Assembly (NCBI RefSeq): GCF_003544935.1
Contig: NZ_CP032098.1
Span: 930,001 to 994,000 of the forward strand
DNA from: Malaciobacter molluscorum LMG 25693
GTDB lineage: Bacteria > Campylobacterota > Campylobacteria > Campylobacterales > Arcobacteraceae
Reading direction: 5' to 3'
DNA length: 64,000 nucleotides
A program made the position numbers and the translations under genes. Under the pieces are notes generated by a model. That model had not been told where the DNA came from, ran no database searches, and saw nothing but the letters and a program-made list of their open reading frames with translations. Numbering within the stretch: the stretch's first letter is position 1; each line of letters begins with the position of its first letter. Below, in pieces: positions 36,547-46,379 of this stretch.

Positions 36547-38895
36547 TCTTTTTATTTTAGTAAATTTGCAGCAATGTGGGGAACAAACAATATAGATCAT
36601 GTTGCAAGAGTTTGTCATAGTGCTTCTGTAGCAGGAGCATCAAATACATGGGGTTATGGTGCTATGACAAATCACTTTGGTGATGTTGTTGGAAACTCAA
36701 AAGCTATATTAATGATTGGAGCAAATTCAGCATCTGCCTGTCCAATTGGGTTTAAGCATTTCCTTCAAGCAAAAGATAGAAATAATGCTAAATTAATTGT
36801 GGTTGATCCAGTTTATACAAAATCTGCAGCAAAAGCAGATCATTATTTAAGAATAAGAACTGGTACAGATGTTGCGTTTATATATGGATTATTACATCTA
36901 ATATTTAAAAATGGCTGGGAAGATAAAGAATTTATCGATAGTCGTGTTTATGGTATGGATAAAGTAAGGCAAGAAGCTAAAAAATGGACACCAGAAGTAA
37001 CAGCTGATGTTACAGGAATTCCTGCTGAAAAAATTATTCAAATAACTAGATTATTTGCGACTACAAAGCCTTCAACTGTTGTTTGGGCTTTAGGTATCAC
37101 TCAACATAGTACAGGTACATCAAATACTAGAATTCTTCCAATACTTCAATTAGTATTAGGAAACGCAGGTAAAAAAGGAGGAGGATGTAATATCATTAGA
37201 GGACATGATAATGTTCAAGGTTCTACTGATATGTGTAATTTAGCAGATTCTCTTCCTGGATACTATGGATTAAGTGATGATGCATGGAAGTATTATTCAA
37301 AAGCATGGGGTGTTGATTATGAATGGATGAAAGGAAGATTTCATTCTCCTAAATGGATGAATGAAAAAGGATTTTCATTAGCAAAATGGTGGCAAGGTGT
37401 TTTACAAGAAGAAAAAACTTATTCTTCAAGTCCAATTAGAGCTTTATGGGTTCAAGGTACTGGTATCACATCTATGACTCAGCAAGTAAAAATACAAGAA
37501 GCAATTAAAAAACTTGATTTACTTGTTATTGCAGAACCTTTTGTAAATGAAGCTGCAATATTAAGTGATAGAAAAGATGGAATATATATCATACCAGCAG
37601 CAACACAATTTGAAACAGAAGGAAGTGTAACTGCAAGTAATAGATCTTCTCAATGGAGAAGTAAAGTTGTAGATCCATTATATGAATCTAAACCTGATCA
37701 TGAGATTATGTTTGAATTTGCTAAAAAATTTGGTTTTTATGATGAGTTTATTAGTGGAATGAAACATGATATAGTTGATGGTGAAATTAAAAAAGTAAAA
37801 GATGATTTTATTTGGCCAGATGATGCAGCAAATGAGTTAGCAAGAACTGTAAAAACAATTGGTCTTGGTGGTTGGACAGCAAAAAGACTTAGAGAACATC
37901 AAGAAAATTGGCATCTATTTGATCCAATAACATTAGCAGGTTATGGAAAAATGAAAGGTCAATATTATGGCTTACCTTGGCCATGTTGGGATACAAAACA
38001 TCCCGGAAGTCCTATTTTATATAATCCAGATGTACCAGTAAATGAAGGTGGTATGGGATTTAGAAATAGATTTGGACTTGAACATGATGGTGTTTCTCAA
38101 CTAGCAAGTAGTTCTGTAACTGTTGAAAAATCTGAAGTAAAAGGTGGATATCCTGAAATCACTAAAGAAAATATTGAAAGAGTTTTAGGAATTAAATTAA
38201 CTCAAGAAGAAAAAAGAAAAATGGGTGCAAACTGGAAAGTTGATTTAAGTGGAATTATTCAAGAAAAATGTAGAGAAAAAGGGGTATGTGTGTATGGAAA
38301 TGCAAAAGCAAGAGCAATTGTATGGACATTCCCAGATCCAGTTCCAAAACATAGAGAACCAATTCATTCTCCAAGATTTGATTTAGTTAAAAAATATCCA
38401 ACTTACCCTGATCAAAAAAATAACTTTAGGGTTGATGTTAAATTTAAATCTGAACAAATGGAACAAGATTGGTCAAAAGAGTTCCCAACTATGATAGTTA
38501 CGATGAGATTAGTTAATTTAAGTGGTGCTGGTATGATTGAAAGAACAAGTAAATATCTTTCTCATATAACTCCTGAAATGTTTGCTCATATTCACCCTGA
38601 ATTAGCAGCTAAACATGGAATTAGAGATAAAGATGATATGTGGTTACACTCTCCTCAAGGAACTAAGATAAAAATTAAAGCTTATTATAATTATAGTGTA
38701 ACACCAGATCGTGTAGCTATGCCATATAATTTTGCAGGTATGATGCAAGGTGTTGATTTAACTCATAGATATCCAGAAGGAACAAAACCTTATGTAAATG
38801 GTGAAAGTTCAAATACTATTACAAATTATGGATTTGATGTAATAACACAAATACCTGAGTTCAATGCAGGTCTTTGTAGAATTGAAAGAGCGTAG
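36055..38895 (+). CDS. fdhA: Formate dehydrogenase catalytic subunit, Cys form (FdhA1)
   Basis: A 946-residue periplasmic molybdopterin enzyme oxidising formate to CO2. Twin-arginine signal GRRNFLK near residue 15, then a [4Fe-4S] motif CSICSAGC with a fourth Cys in HCCKG. The metal ligand is Cys187 (TGT at 36613-36615) in ARVCHSAS, followed by the conserved His. The paralogues have UGA (Sec) at this codon. The SECIS-like hairpin seen in them is destroyed here. Bis-MGD binding motifs continue to the end (GESSNTITNYGFD). Mo or W cannot be told apart from sequence, but nearby tupABC favours W. Confidence 0.95.
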   Translation: MSKDELKDISLKLGRRNFLKLASIGAGIGATSMFASTNNVREATKEEIKNPFPGSKKVKTICSICSAGCGVVAEVQNGVWVRQDVAQDHPISEGSHCCKGIDQIDLVKSKQRVKHPLKKVDGKWQRISWKQAIEEISEKMLKLRAENGPDVAMFLGSAKFNLQQSFYFSKFAAMWGTNNIDHVARVCHSASVAGASNTWGYGAMTNHFGDVVGNSKAILMIGANSASACPIGFKHFLQAKDRNNAKLIVVDPVYTKSAAKADHYLRIRTGTDVAFIYGLLHLIFKNGWEDKEFIDSRVYGMDKVRQEAKKWTPEVTADVTGIPAEKIIQITRLFATTKPSTVVWALGITQHSTGTSNTRILPILQLVLGNAGKKGGGCNIIRGHDNVQGSTDMCNLADSLPGYYGLSDDAWKYYSKAWGVDYEWMKGRFHSPKWMNEKGFSLAKWWQGVLQEEKTYSSSPIRALWVQGTGITSMTQQVKIQEAIKKLDLLVIAEPFVNEAAILSDRKDGIYIIPAATQFETEGSVTASNRSSQWRSKVVDPLYESKPDHEIMFEFAKKFGFYDEFISGMKHDIVDGEIKKVKDDFIWPDDAANELARTVKTIGLGGWTAKRLREHQENWHLFDPITLAGYGKMKGQYYGLPWPCWDTKHPGSPILYNPDVPVNEGGMGFRNRFGLEHDGVSQLASSSVTVEKSEVKGGYPEITKENIERVLGIKLTQEEKRKMGANWKVDLSGIIQEKCREKGVCVYGNAKARAIVWTFPDPVPKHREPIHSPRFDLVKKYPTYPDQKNNFRVDVKFKSEQMEQDWSKEFPTMIVTMRLVNLSGAGMIERTSKYLSHITPEMFAHIHPELAAKHGIRDKDDMWLHSPQGTKIKIKAYYNYSVTPDRVAMPYNFAGMMQGVDLTHRYPEGTKPYVNGESSNTITNYGFDVITQIPEFNAGLCRIERA

Positions 38896-38905
38896 GAGTA
38901 ATAGT

Positions 38906-39046
38906 ATGAATAATATGTTAAATGTAAAGTATTATTATCAAAAAGATATAAGTGAGAGTTCAAACACAATCACGAATTATGGATTTGATGTAATAACACA
39001 AATACCTGAGTTCAACGCAGGTCTTTGTAGAATCGAAAGAGCATAG
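38906..39046 (+). pseudogene. Chimeric remnant: old fdhB1 start fused to FdhA tail
   Basis: A 46-codon frame with a good ribosome site (AGGAG). The first 15 residues, MNNMLNVKYYYQKDI, align with the FdhB start MSEMARMKFYCDEDR at about six positions. From 38952 the sequence switches to an exact copy of the last 31 codons of fdhA2. The most economical reading is that recombination replaced a native, more divergent fdhB1 with block B from operon 2 and left this scrap. It is probably not functional. Confidence 0.75.
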
Positions 39047-39055
39047 GAGTAAAGT

Positions 39056-39658
39056 ATGAGTGAAATGGCAAGAATGAAATTTTATTGCGATGAAGATAGA
39101 TGTATAGAGTGCTTTGCTTGTACAGTAGGATGTTCAGAAGCACATGAACTACCAACAGGAATAAGTAGAAGAAAAGTTATTACATTAAATGAAGGGATAG
39201 AAGGATTAGAATATTCTTTATCAATAGCTTGTATGCATTGTACAGATGCACCTTGCGAACAAGTGTGTCCAGTAGATTGCTTCTATATAAGAGAAGATGG
39301 GATAGTTCTTCATGATAAAGAGAAATGTATAGGATGCGGATATTGTCTATACGCTTGTCCATTTGGAGCACCACAATTTCCAAGAGATGGAGCATTTGGA
39401 ATAAAAGGAGCAATGGATAAATGTACAATGTGTGCAGGAGGACCACTAGAAACAAATAGTGAACACGAAAGAGAACTTTATGGACAAAATAGAATAGCAG
39501 AAGGTAAAGTTCCAATGTGTGCAGCAGTATGTTCAACAAATGCACTATTAGTAGGTGATTCACAAAAAGTATCTGAAATATATAGACAAAGAGTTCTATC
39601 AAGAGGACATAAGCATAATGACTCTCCAGTAGCATGGAGTTCGGCTTATAAATCTTAA
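39056..39658 (+). CDS. fdhB: Formate dehydrogenase iron-sulfur subunit (copy 1)
   Basis: A 200-residue electron-transfer subunit with four [4Fe-4S] clusters in the usual order: CIECFACTVGC, CMHCTDAPCEQVC, CIGCGYCLYAC and CTMCAG with later CAAVC. It takes electrons from FdhA to the FdhC haems. No signal peptide of its own; it would be exported with Tat-targeted FdhA. It is identical in protein sequence to the copy at 46380 because of block B. Confidence 0.95.
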   Translation: MSEMARMKFYCDEDRCIECFACTVGCSEAHELPTGISRRKVITLNEGIEGLEYSLSIACMHCTDAPCEQVCPVDCFYIREDGIVLHDKEKCIGCGYCLYACPFGAPQFPRDGAFGIKGAMDKCTMCAGGPLETNSEHERELYGQNRIAEGKVPMCAAVCSTNALLVGDSQKVSEIYRQRVLSRGHKHNDSPVAWSSAYKS

Positions 39659-39671
39659 AGAAAGAATTAAT

Positions 39672-40565
39672 ATGAAAATAAGAAGTATATTAATCCTAAT
39701 CTTAGCACTAAGTTCACTAGCATTTGCTAGTGAAAGTGCAATATTTGGTAAAGATTTAATACCAAATATATTAGCATACGACAAAGAAGGAAGTTTACAT
39801 TTAGGTAAATGGTTTACACTTTTACAAAGTACATATTTTAAACCTATATTTTTAGGTGTATTAATAGGAGTACCAACAGTCTTTTTTATACACTACAAAA
39901 TAATAGGACCAATGATATTTTCACATGATAGAAAAAAGATATTTGTTTTTTCAGTATTCAACAGAATAATACACACAATAGCAGCAATAGCATTTATATT
40001 AATAGTACCAACAGGATTTGTAATCGTATTTGGAACAACATTTGGAGGTGGAGCATTTGTAAGAATATGCAAAGATATACATGCAATAGCAACAATATTA
40101 TTTGTAATATCAGTAATACCAATGTTAATAATGTGGTTTAAAGATATGCTACCAACAAGTGATGATATAAAATGGCTAATGATCCTAGGAGGATATTTAA
40201 ACAAAAGAAAAGATCCTATTCCAGCAGGAAGATTTAATGCAGGACAAAAGATGTGGTTTTACGTATGTACATTTGGAGGAATTGTAATGATTCTAACAGG
40301 TGCAATAATGTTTTTCCAAGATTTTAAAATAGACTTTATAGCATCATTAGGAATAACACAAATAGATTTATTAAGAGCAAGTGCGATAGTACATAATGTA
40401 TTAGGATTCGCAGTAGCAGCACTATTTATGACTCACATATATATGTCAGTATTTGCAATAAAAGGTGCAATACATAGTATAATAACAGGATATAAAGAGG
40501 AAGAAGAAGTAGAAATATTACATAGCACTTTTTATAAAAAGTTAAAAAATGACAAAAAAATTTAA
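39672..40565 (+). CDS. fdhC: Formate dehydrogenase cytochrome b subunit (copy 1)
   Basis: A 297-residue membrane subunit. A signal-like first segment (ILILALSSLAFAS) is followed by about five helices. Histidines in RIIHTIA, DIHAIA, IVHNVL and MTHIYM are likely haem b ligands. It passes electrons to menaquinone. Identical to the copy at 46996. No terminator was seen after it, so transcripts may run into the next gene. Confidence 0.93.
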   Translation: MKIRSILILILALSSLAFASESAIFGKDLIPNILAYDKEGSLHLGKWFTLLQSTYFKPIFLGVLIGVPTVFFIHYKIIGPMIFSHDRKKIFVFSVFNRIIHTIAAIAFILIVPTGFVIVFGTTFGGGAFVRICKDIHAIATILFVISVIPMLIMWFKDMLPTSDDIKWLMILGGYLNKRKDPIPAGRFNAGQKMWFYVCTFGGIVMILTGAIMFFQDFKIDFIASLGITQIDLLRASAIVHNVLGFAVAALFMTHIYMSVFAIKGAIHSIITGYKEEEEVEILHSTFYKKLKNDKKI

Positions 40566-40622
40566 AATTATAATAATATAAATAATAATTTTTTAAGGGT
40601 ATCATAAAATAATTATAAGATT

Positions 40623-40695
40623 GGTAAAAAAATCTTTAATTATTAAGTGTAAGTTAAGAGTTTAAGGAATAAAATTAGGTAAAAATATATTTACC
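40623..40695. promoter_or_regulatory. Tandem GGTAAA-type operators before FeS/TorD genes
   Basis: A two-mismatch repeat at 40623-40640 and a perfect GGTAAA-N6-TTTACC at 40678-40695, again 55 bases apart. The intervening TTAAGTGTAAGTTAAGAG matches the fdh1 module. The second repeat ends 21 bases before the ATG at 40717. Confidence 0.55.
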
Positions 40696-40716
40696 AAAAA
40701 ACGAGAAAGGCTAAAT

Positions 40717-42396
40717 ATGCAAGAGTTTGTATATTATAACCCAGGTGGGTTGGATTTCCCTTTAGATGAGGCGATTTTCGTTGCTAAAACTATAGAGGAG
40801 ACAAAGGATGCTAACTTCTTAATTTCTAATACTTCTGAAGTTGATAGTGAAGTAAGTGCTAATGAAATAGACTTTTATATTAGAAATAGTAAAGACTCAA
40901 TTTCTGATAAAATAAAAAATGTTTATAAACTATATGAAGTTGCTGCAATTAAATTTGATAATGCTCAAGATATAACTTATACTCAAAAAGTGGGAAATAA
41001 ACTTTTACTTATTGCAAATAAAGAAAATGCAAAAGAATTTATTTCTTCAGTTAAAGCAAATGAGTTTGATATGTATCAAATATCAGAAGATATTATTAAA
41101 TCAATTACAGGACATATTGGAAATTTAAGTGTTATTGTTGATGATGAAGGTAAAGATGTAACATTAAAAGTAGATCAAATTGTTTGGTTTAATATAAAAG
41201 AGATGGGATTAAAACAAAGTGGAAGCTTTGATCCAATAACTTCATCAGTTGATGAAGTTATAAAAACATTAAGAAAAAATATTGAAGAGTATGAGTATAA
41301 AAAAATAACTACATATGATGCAAATATTTGTCAATATCATGAAAGAAGAGAAGAAGTTTGTGGTAGATGTGAAGACGTTTGTCCTACAACAGCTATTATA
41401 AAAATAGATGATAGAAAACATTTAGAATTTTCTCAAATTGATTGTCATGGTTGCGGTGGCTGTATCTCAATCTGTCCTTCTGGTGCATTAGAATATGCAC
41501 CAATTTCTAGAAATTCTATTTATGAAATGGCTCAAGAATTTAGAGGTTCAATTCCTTTAATAGTTCCAGATAAGATGAATATTTCAACTTTGGATATTGA
41601 ATTAAAACCAAATGTTCTTCCTTTTAAAATTGATGGAGAAAAATTTTTACATGAAACTTCATTTTTAACTATTTTACAAGAAAGTGGTTCTCAAATAATT
41701 TTTTATACTGACTTCTTATCTAAAGGAAGTAAAGACGCCATTAGAATATTAAATGATATTTATGAAAAAAAATATGGTAAAAAAGCTATATTTGTAGCAA
41801 TGAATGAAGAAGAATTAAACCAAGCAATACAAAATGCTAATCTAATTGAAGGTTCACATTTTTCTTATAATCAAGAAGATGAAAGAAAAAGAGAAGCATT
41901 TGCTGTAAGATTATCAGGACTTGTAGGAAATGATGATTTAGGAGTAGTAAAAACAGGTGAAAATGTTCATTATGCAAAAGTTAATATAAATCAAGATAAC
42001 TGCACATTGTGTCTTTCTTGTGTTGGTGCATGTAATGTAGATGCATTAAAAGCATATCCAGAAGATAATACTTTAAGATTAAATCCTTCTATTTGTACAG
42101 GCTGTGGTTATTGTGAACTTTCATGTCCTGAAAAAGATTGTTTAACAATTGAACAAGATATTATAGAATTAAATCCAAAATGGTTTTTAGAAAGAGTTGT
42201 AGCAAAAGATGAACTTTTTGCTTGTGTTGAATGTGGTAAAGAGTTTGCTACAAAAAAATCAATAGAAAAAATAGCAAGTATCATGGGTCCTATTTTTGCA
42301 AATGATCCTGTTAAACAAAGAACACTTTATTGTTGTGAAAATTGTAAGCCTAAAGTGATGTTTGCAAATGATGCAGTAAGGAATCAAAGAGTATGA
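40717..42396 (+). CDS. Polyferredoxin-like 4Fe-4S protein linked to fdh
   Basis: A 559-residue soluble protein. Residues 1-200 are of unknown fold. Two cluster motifs (CQYHERREEVCGRCEDVCP, CHGCGGCISICP) follow at about 208-255, and two more (CTLCLSCVGAC, CTGCGYCELSCP) at about 430-475. The C-terminus has two Cys pairs (CVECGKEF, CCENCKP) like a zinc ribbon. Homologues accompany fdh genes in Campylobacterota; a role in electron transfer or enzyme assembly is inferred. It overlaps the chaperone gene by four bases (ATGA). Confidence 0.8.
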   Translation: MQEFVYYNPGGLDFPLDEAIFVAKTIEETKDANFLISNTSEVDSEVSANEIDFYIRNSKDSISDKIKNVYKLYEVAAIKFDNAQDITYTQKVGNKLLLIANKENAKEFISSVKANEFDMYQISEDIIKSITGHIGNLSVIVDDEGKDVTLKVDQIVWFNIKEMGLKQSGSFDPITSSVDEVIKTLRKNIEEYEYKKITTYDANICQYHERREEVCGRCEDVCPTTAIIKIDDRKHLEFSQIDCHGCGGCISICPSGALEYAPISRNSIYEMAQEFRGSIPLIVPDKMNISTLDIELKPNVLPFKIDGEKFLHETSFLTILQESGSQIIFYTDFLSKGSKDAIRILNDIYEKKYGKKAIFVAMNEEELNQAIQNANLIEGSHFSYNQEDERKREAFAVRLSGLVGNDDLGVVKTGENVHYAKVNINQDNCTLCLSCVGACNVDALKAYPEDNTLRLNPSICTGCGYCELSCPEKDCLTIEQDIIELNPKWFLERVVAKDELFACVECGKEFATKKSIEKIASIMGPIFANDPVKQRTLYCCENCKPKVMFANDAVRNQRV

Positions 42397-43097
42397 ATAA
42401 TATAGAATTAAATAAAGCTAGAGCAGTCTATTATGGACTGTTTAGCTCACTTTTCTCATATATAAATAGTGAAAAAGAGTTTAATGAAATTAAAAAATCC
42501 ATTGAACTTTTAAGTCAAGTTCCAATTGATGAAAATAGCAAAATATCTTTTGAAGAGTTAAACTCTTTTTTAGAAGAAAAAGGAATGACTGGTTTAATAG
42601 AAGAAAATAATCAAATTTTCTTTAGTCCTAGTACAACTTTTATTCCTGTAACTGCATCTTTTTATAATGAAGATAGAGATGATGGACATAAAAGAGTTGA
42701 AATGACAAGTATAGTCTTAAAATCTACATTTAGAAAAGATAATACAACTTTTAAAGAGGCTGAAGACCATATATGTTTTATTTTTAGTTTTATTCAAAAG
42801 TTATTAGAAGAAGATTATTCTAAAATAAATAATGAGTTAATAATAGAAACTTTTAGTGTAGTTTTAAATAGTTTTATTGATTCTTTTATTCAAGATGTTT
42901 ATAACCATGAAGAGAGCAAATTTTATAAAAATATTGCAATTATTTTAAAAGTATTTATAGAACTTGAAAGGGCTTTATTAAATATAGAAAAGCCTACAGA
43001 ACATAAAGTTAGAAAACAACATGATATTTTTCATAAAAAGAAAAAAGGTTTTACAAAAAAAGCAAAAAGAAATTTTGACGAAGTTACAAGTTTATAA
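42393..43097 (+). CDS. TorD/DmsD-family chaperone for FdhA
   Basis: A 234-residue all-helical protein of the TorD family, which holds molybdoenzyme precursors and proofreads Tat export. FFSPSTTFIPVTASFYNEDRDDG corresponds to the conserved central loop. Its C-terminus is rich in lysine. The following operon encodes FdhA2, its probable client. Related to the chaperone at 48332. Confidence 0.8.
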   Translation: MNNIELNKARAVYYGLFSSLFSYINSEKEFNEIKKSIELLSQVPIDENSKISFEELNSFLEEKGMTGLIEENNQIFFSPSTTFIPVTASFYNEDRDDGHKRVEMTSIVLKSTFRKDNTTFKEAEDHICFIFSFIQKLLEEDYSKINNELIIETFSVVLNSFIDSFIQDVYNHEESKFYKNIAIILKVFIELERALLNIEKPTEHKVRKQHDIFHKKKKGFTKKAKRNFDEVTSL

Positions 43098-43113
43098 GAG
43101 TTTCTTTTTTTTA

Positions 43114-43146
43114 TATTTAAATATGCAAAAATTGCATATTTAAATA
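43114..43146. promoter_or_regulatory. 15-base perfect palindrome containing TATGC repeat
   Basis: TATTTAAATATGCAA pairs perfectly with 43132-43146 around AAA. It includes the TATGC-N7-GCATA unit at 43122-43138. It may double as a transcript-end hairpin for the chaperone gene. Confidence 0.55.
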
Positions 43147-43207
43147 AACTTTAAGTTTAAATTATAGTGTTTAAAAATATTAAATTATTAATTTTAATAT
43201 TTTTAAA

Positions 43208-43224
43208 TATGCAAAAATAGCATA
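43208..43224. promoter_or_regulatory. Second TATGC-N7-GCATA site before fdh2
   Basis: TATGCAAAAATAGCATA, the same 17 bases as at 35784, 84 bases before the Tat-target ATG. Confidence 0.55.
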
Positions 43225-43287
43225 TTAAAGAGATAAATGAAAAAAGTAAATAGCTTTTTTGATTTATCTCTTTTGAAAAAAAGAGAG

Positions 43288-44021
43288 AAAATATGCTTGG
43301 AGGAAGCCATGAAAGAGAATAGAAGGAGTTTTATAAAAAAGACTCTAAGTGCAAGTGCATTAGTGGCAGCAGGAAGTACAGTTGCAATAGCAAGTACAAA
43401 AAGCGAGAATAATGCAAGTTCAAATGGTGTCGTAGTAGGGAAATCTCCTAAAAAAGAGATTTTATACAAACAAACAGCCCAATGGGATGCTTTTTATAAA
43501 GCTAGTTATTAATATAAGGGGAAAAGATAATGAGTAAAGATGAGCTCAAAGATATATCTTTGAAACTTGGAAGAAGAAATTTTCTAAAACTTGCTTCAAT
43601 CGGTGCAGGAATTGGTGCAACATCAATGTTTGCATCAACAAATAATGTTAGAGAAGCAACAAAAGAAGAGATAAAAAATCCTTTTCCAGGATCAAAGAAA
43701 GTAAAAACAATATGCAGCATATGCTCAGCAGGATGCGGAGTAGTAGCAGAAGTACAAAATGGAGTTTGGGTAAGACAAGATGTGGCACAAGACCATCCAA
43801 TAAGTGAAGGAAGTCACTGTTGTAAAGGTATAGACCAAATAGATTTAGTAAAAAGTAAACAAAGAGTAAAACATCCACTAAAAAAAGTAGATGGGAAATG
43901 GCAAAGAATATCTTGGAAACAAGCAATAGAAGAGATATCAGAGAAGATGCTAAAACTAAGAGCAGAGAATGGTCCAGATGTGGCGATGTTCTTAGGATCA
44001 GCAAAATTTAATCTACAACAA
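43288..44021 (+). repeat. Duplicated block A, copy 2
   Basis: Partner of 35813-36546. Upstream flanks of the two copies are unrelated beyond the TATGC motif. Confidence 0.85.
43309..43512 (+). CDS. Formate dehydrogenase region Tat-target protein, copy 2
   Basis: Identical to the 67-residue protein at 35834. The frame is open further upstream to an ATG at 43237, which would add 24 residues before the twin-arginine motif. GGAGG directly before 43309 and comparison with the copies at 35834 and 49179 favour the shorter form. Confidence 0.85.
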   Translation: MKENRRSFIKKTLSASALVAAGSTVAIASTKSENNASSNGVVVGKSPKKEILYKQTAQWDAFYKASY

Positions 44022-46370
44022 GCTTTTTATTTTAGAAAGTTTGCAGCAATGTGGGGAACAAACAATATAGATCACGTAGCTAGAATCTGACATAGTGCAA
44101 CAGTTGCCGGTGTGGCAAATACATGGGGTTATGGCGCTATGACAAATCACTTTGGTGATGTTGTTGGAAACTCAAAAGCTATGTTAATGATTGGAGCAAA
44201 TTCAGCTGTAGCAAATCCGATTGGGTTTAAGCATTTCCTTCAAGCAAAAGATAGAAATAATGCTAAATTAATTGTGGTTGATCCAGTTTATACAAAATCT
44301 GCAGCAAAAGCAGATCATTATTTAAGAATAAGAACTGGTACAGATGTTGCGTTTATATATGGATTATTACATCTAATATTTAAAAATGGCTGGGAAGATA
44401 AAGAATTTATCGATAGTCGTGTTTATGGTATGGATGAAGTAAGGCAAGAAGCTAAAAAATGGACACCAGAAGTAACGGCTGATGTTACAGGAATTCCTGC
44501 TGAAAAAATTATTCAGCTTGCAACTTTATTAGCAAAAACGAAACCAACTACTATCGTTTGGGCTTTAGGTATCACTCAACATAGTACAGGTACATCAAAT
44601 ACTAGAATTCTTCCAATACTTCAATTAGTATTAGGAAATATGGGTAAAAAAGGTGGAGGATGTAATATCATTAGAGGACATGATAATGTTCAAGGTTCTA
44701 CTGATATGTGTTGTCTTTCTGATAGTTTACCAGGGTATTATGGTTTAAGTGAAGCTTCATGGAAATATTACTCAAAAGCATGGGGTGTTGATTATGAATG
44801 GATGAAAGGAAGATTTCATTCTCCTAAATGGATGAATGAAAAAGGATTTTCATTAGCGAAATGGTGGCAAGGTGTTTTACAAGAAGAAAAAACTTATTCT
44901 TCAAGTCCAATTAGAGCTTTATGGGTTCAAGGTACTGGTATCACATCAATGGCACAAACTGCTAAAGTAAAAGAGGCTTTAGACAAATTAGACCTTTTAG
45001 TAGTAGCAGAACCATTTGTAAATGAAGCAGCTGTTATTACAAATAAAACAGATAATATTTACGTACTTCCTGTTTGTACACAATTTGAAACAGAAGGAAG
45101 TGTAACAGCAACAAATAGATCTTCTCAATGGAGAAGTAAAGTTGTAGATCCATTATATGAAAGTAAAGAAGATCATCAAGTGATGTTTGAATTTGCTAAA
45201 AAATTTGGTTTTTATGATGAATATGTAAAAGCAATGAAAATGGATATCGTGGACAATGAAATAAAAGTTGTAAAAGATGACTTTATTTGGCCAGATGATG
45301 CAGCAAATGAATTAGCAAGAACAGTAAAAACAATTGGTCTTGGTGGTTGGACAGCAAAAAGACTTAGAGAACATCAAGAAAATTGGCATCTATTTGATCC
45401 AATAACATTAGCAGGTTATGGAAAAATGAAAGGTCAATATTATGGCTTACCTTGGCCATGTTGGGATACAAAACATCCAGGAAGTCCAATACTTTATGAT
45501 GTTGATACACCTATGTTAAAAGGTGGTATGGGATTTAGAAATAGATTTGGACTTGAACATGATGGTGTTTCTCAATTACCAGATGAAAGAGTAAGTGTAA
45601 AAGGTTCAAAAGTAAAAGGTGGATATCCTGAAATCACTAAAGAAAATATTGAAAGAGTTTTAGGAATTAAATTAACTCAAGAAGAAAAAAGAAAAATGGG
45701 TGCAAACTGGAAAGTTGATTTAAGTGGAATTATTCAAGAAAAATGTAATGAAGCTGGAGTGTGTGTGTATGGAAATGCAAAAGCAAGAGCAAAAGTGTGG
45801 ACATTCCCAGATCCAGTTCCAAAACATAGAGAGCCAATTCACTCTCCAAGATTTGATTTAGTTAAAAAATATCCTACATATGAGGATCAAACTAATAACT
45901 TTAGGGTTGATGTTAAGTTTAAATCTGAACAAATGGAACAAGATTGGTCAAAAGAGTTCCCAACTATGTTGGTTACTATGAGATTAGTTAATTTAAGTGG
46001 TGCTGGTATGATTGAAAGAACAAGTAAATATCTTTCTCATATAACTCCTGATATGTTTGCGAATATTAATCCAGAATTAGCAGCAAAATATGGATTAAGA
46101 GATGGTGATATGATGTGGTTACATTCACCTCAAGGTACAAAAATTAAAGTAAAAGCTCAATACAGTAATAGAGTTACTCCTGATAGAATTGCTCTACCAT
46201 ATAACTTTGCCGGTGTTATGCAAGGAGTAGATATGAGTGCAAATTATCCAGAAGGGACAAAACCATATACAACAGGTGAGAGTTCAAACACAATCACGAA
46301 TTATGGATTTGATGTAATAACACAAATACCTGAGTTCAACGCAGGTCTTTGTAGAATCGAAAGAGCATAG
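43530..46370 (+). CDS. fdhA: Formate dehydrogenase catalytic subunit, selenoprotein (FdhA2)
   Basis: A 946-residue selenoprotein when TGA at 44088-44090 (codon 187) is read as selenocysteine, in ARI-Sec-HSATVAG. The same reading frame continues without fault for 760 codons after it. Tat signal GRRNFLK and the [4Fe-4S] CSICSAGC motif are as in FdhA1. A SECIS-like hairpin starts 13 bases after the UGA. The first 164 codons are identical to fdhA1 in DNA, and the rest is highly similar in patches. Sec coordinates Mo/W and gives faster formate oxidation than Cys in related enzymes. Confidence 0.95.
44088..44118 (+). promoter_or_regulatory. UGA-Sec codon and SECIS-like hairpin of fdhA2
   Basis: UGA (44088-44090), 13-base spacer, then stem TTGCC (44104-44108) and GGCAA (44114-44118) around loop GGTGT. 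The loop contains the GGU seen in the E. coli fdhF SECIS, and the distance lies in the bacterial range. Confidence 0.85.
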
Positions 46371-46379
46371 GAGTAAAGT

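Larger units (their letters stand above)
38952..40573 (+). repeat. Duplicated block B, copy 1
   Basis: 1622 bases that read identically to 46276-47897: end of fdhA2, all of fdhB and fdhC. The left junction lies inside the remnant frame and the right one eight bases after the fdhC stop. Confidence 0.85.

Noticed and set aside
39180-39635. Long leftward frame opposite fdhB (and the same at 46504-46959)
   Set aside because: It is antisense to a conserved four-cluster protein, low in complexity (Leu-rich) and without homologous features.
44088-44090. In-frame TGA in fdhA2 as a nonsense mutation
   Set aside because: The frame continues intact for about 760 codons, the codon is at the known catalytic Sec/Cys position, a SECIS-like hairpin follows, and the full Sec machinery is encoded nearby.
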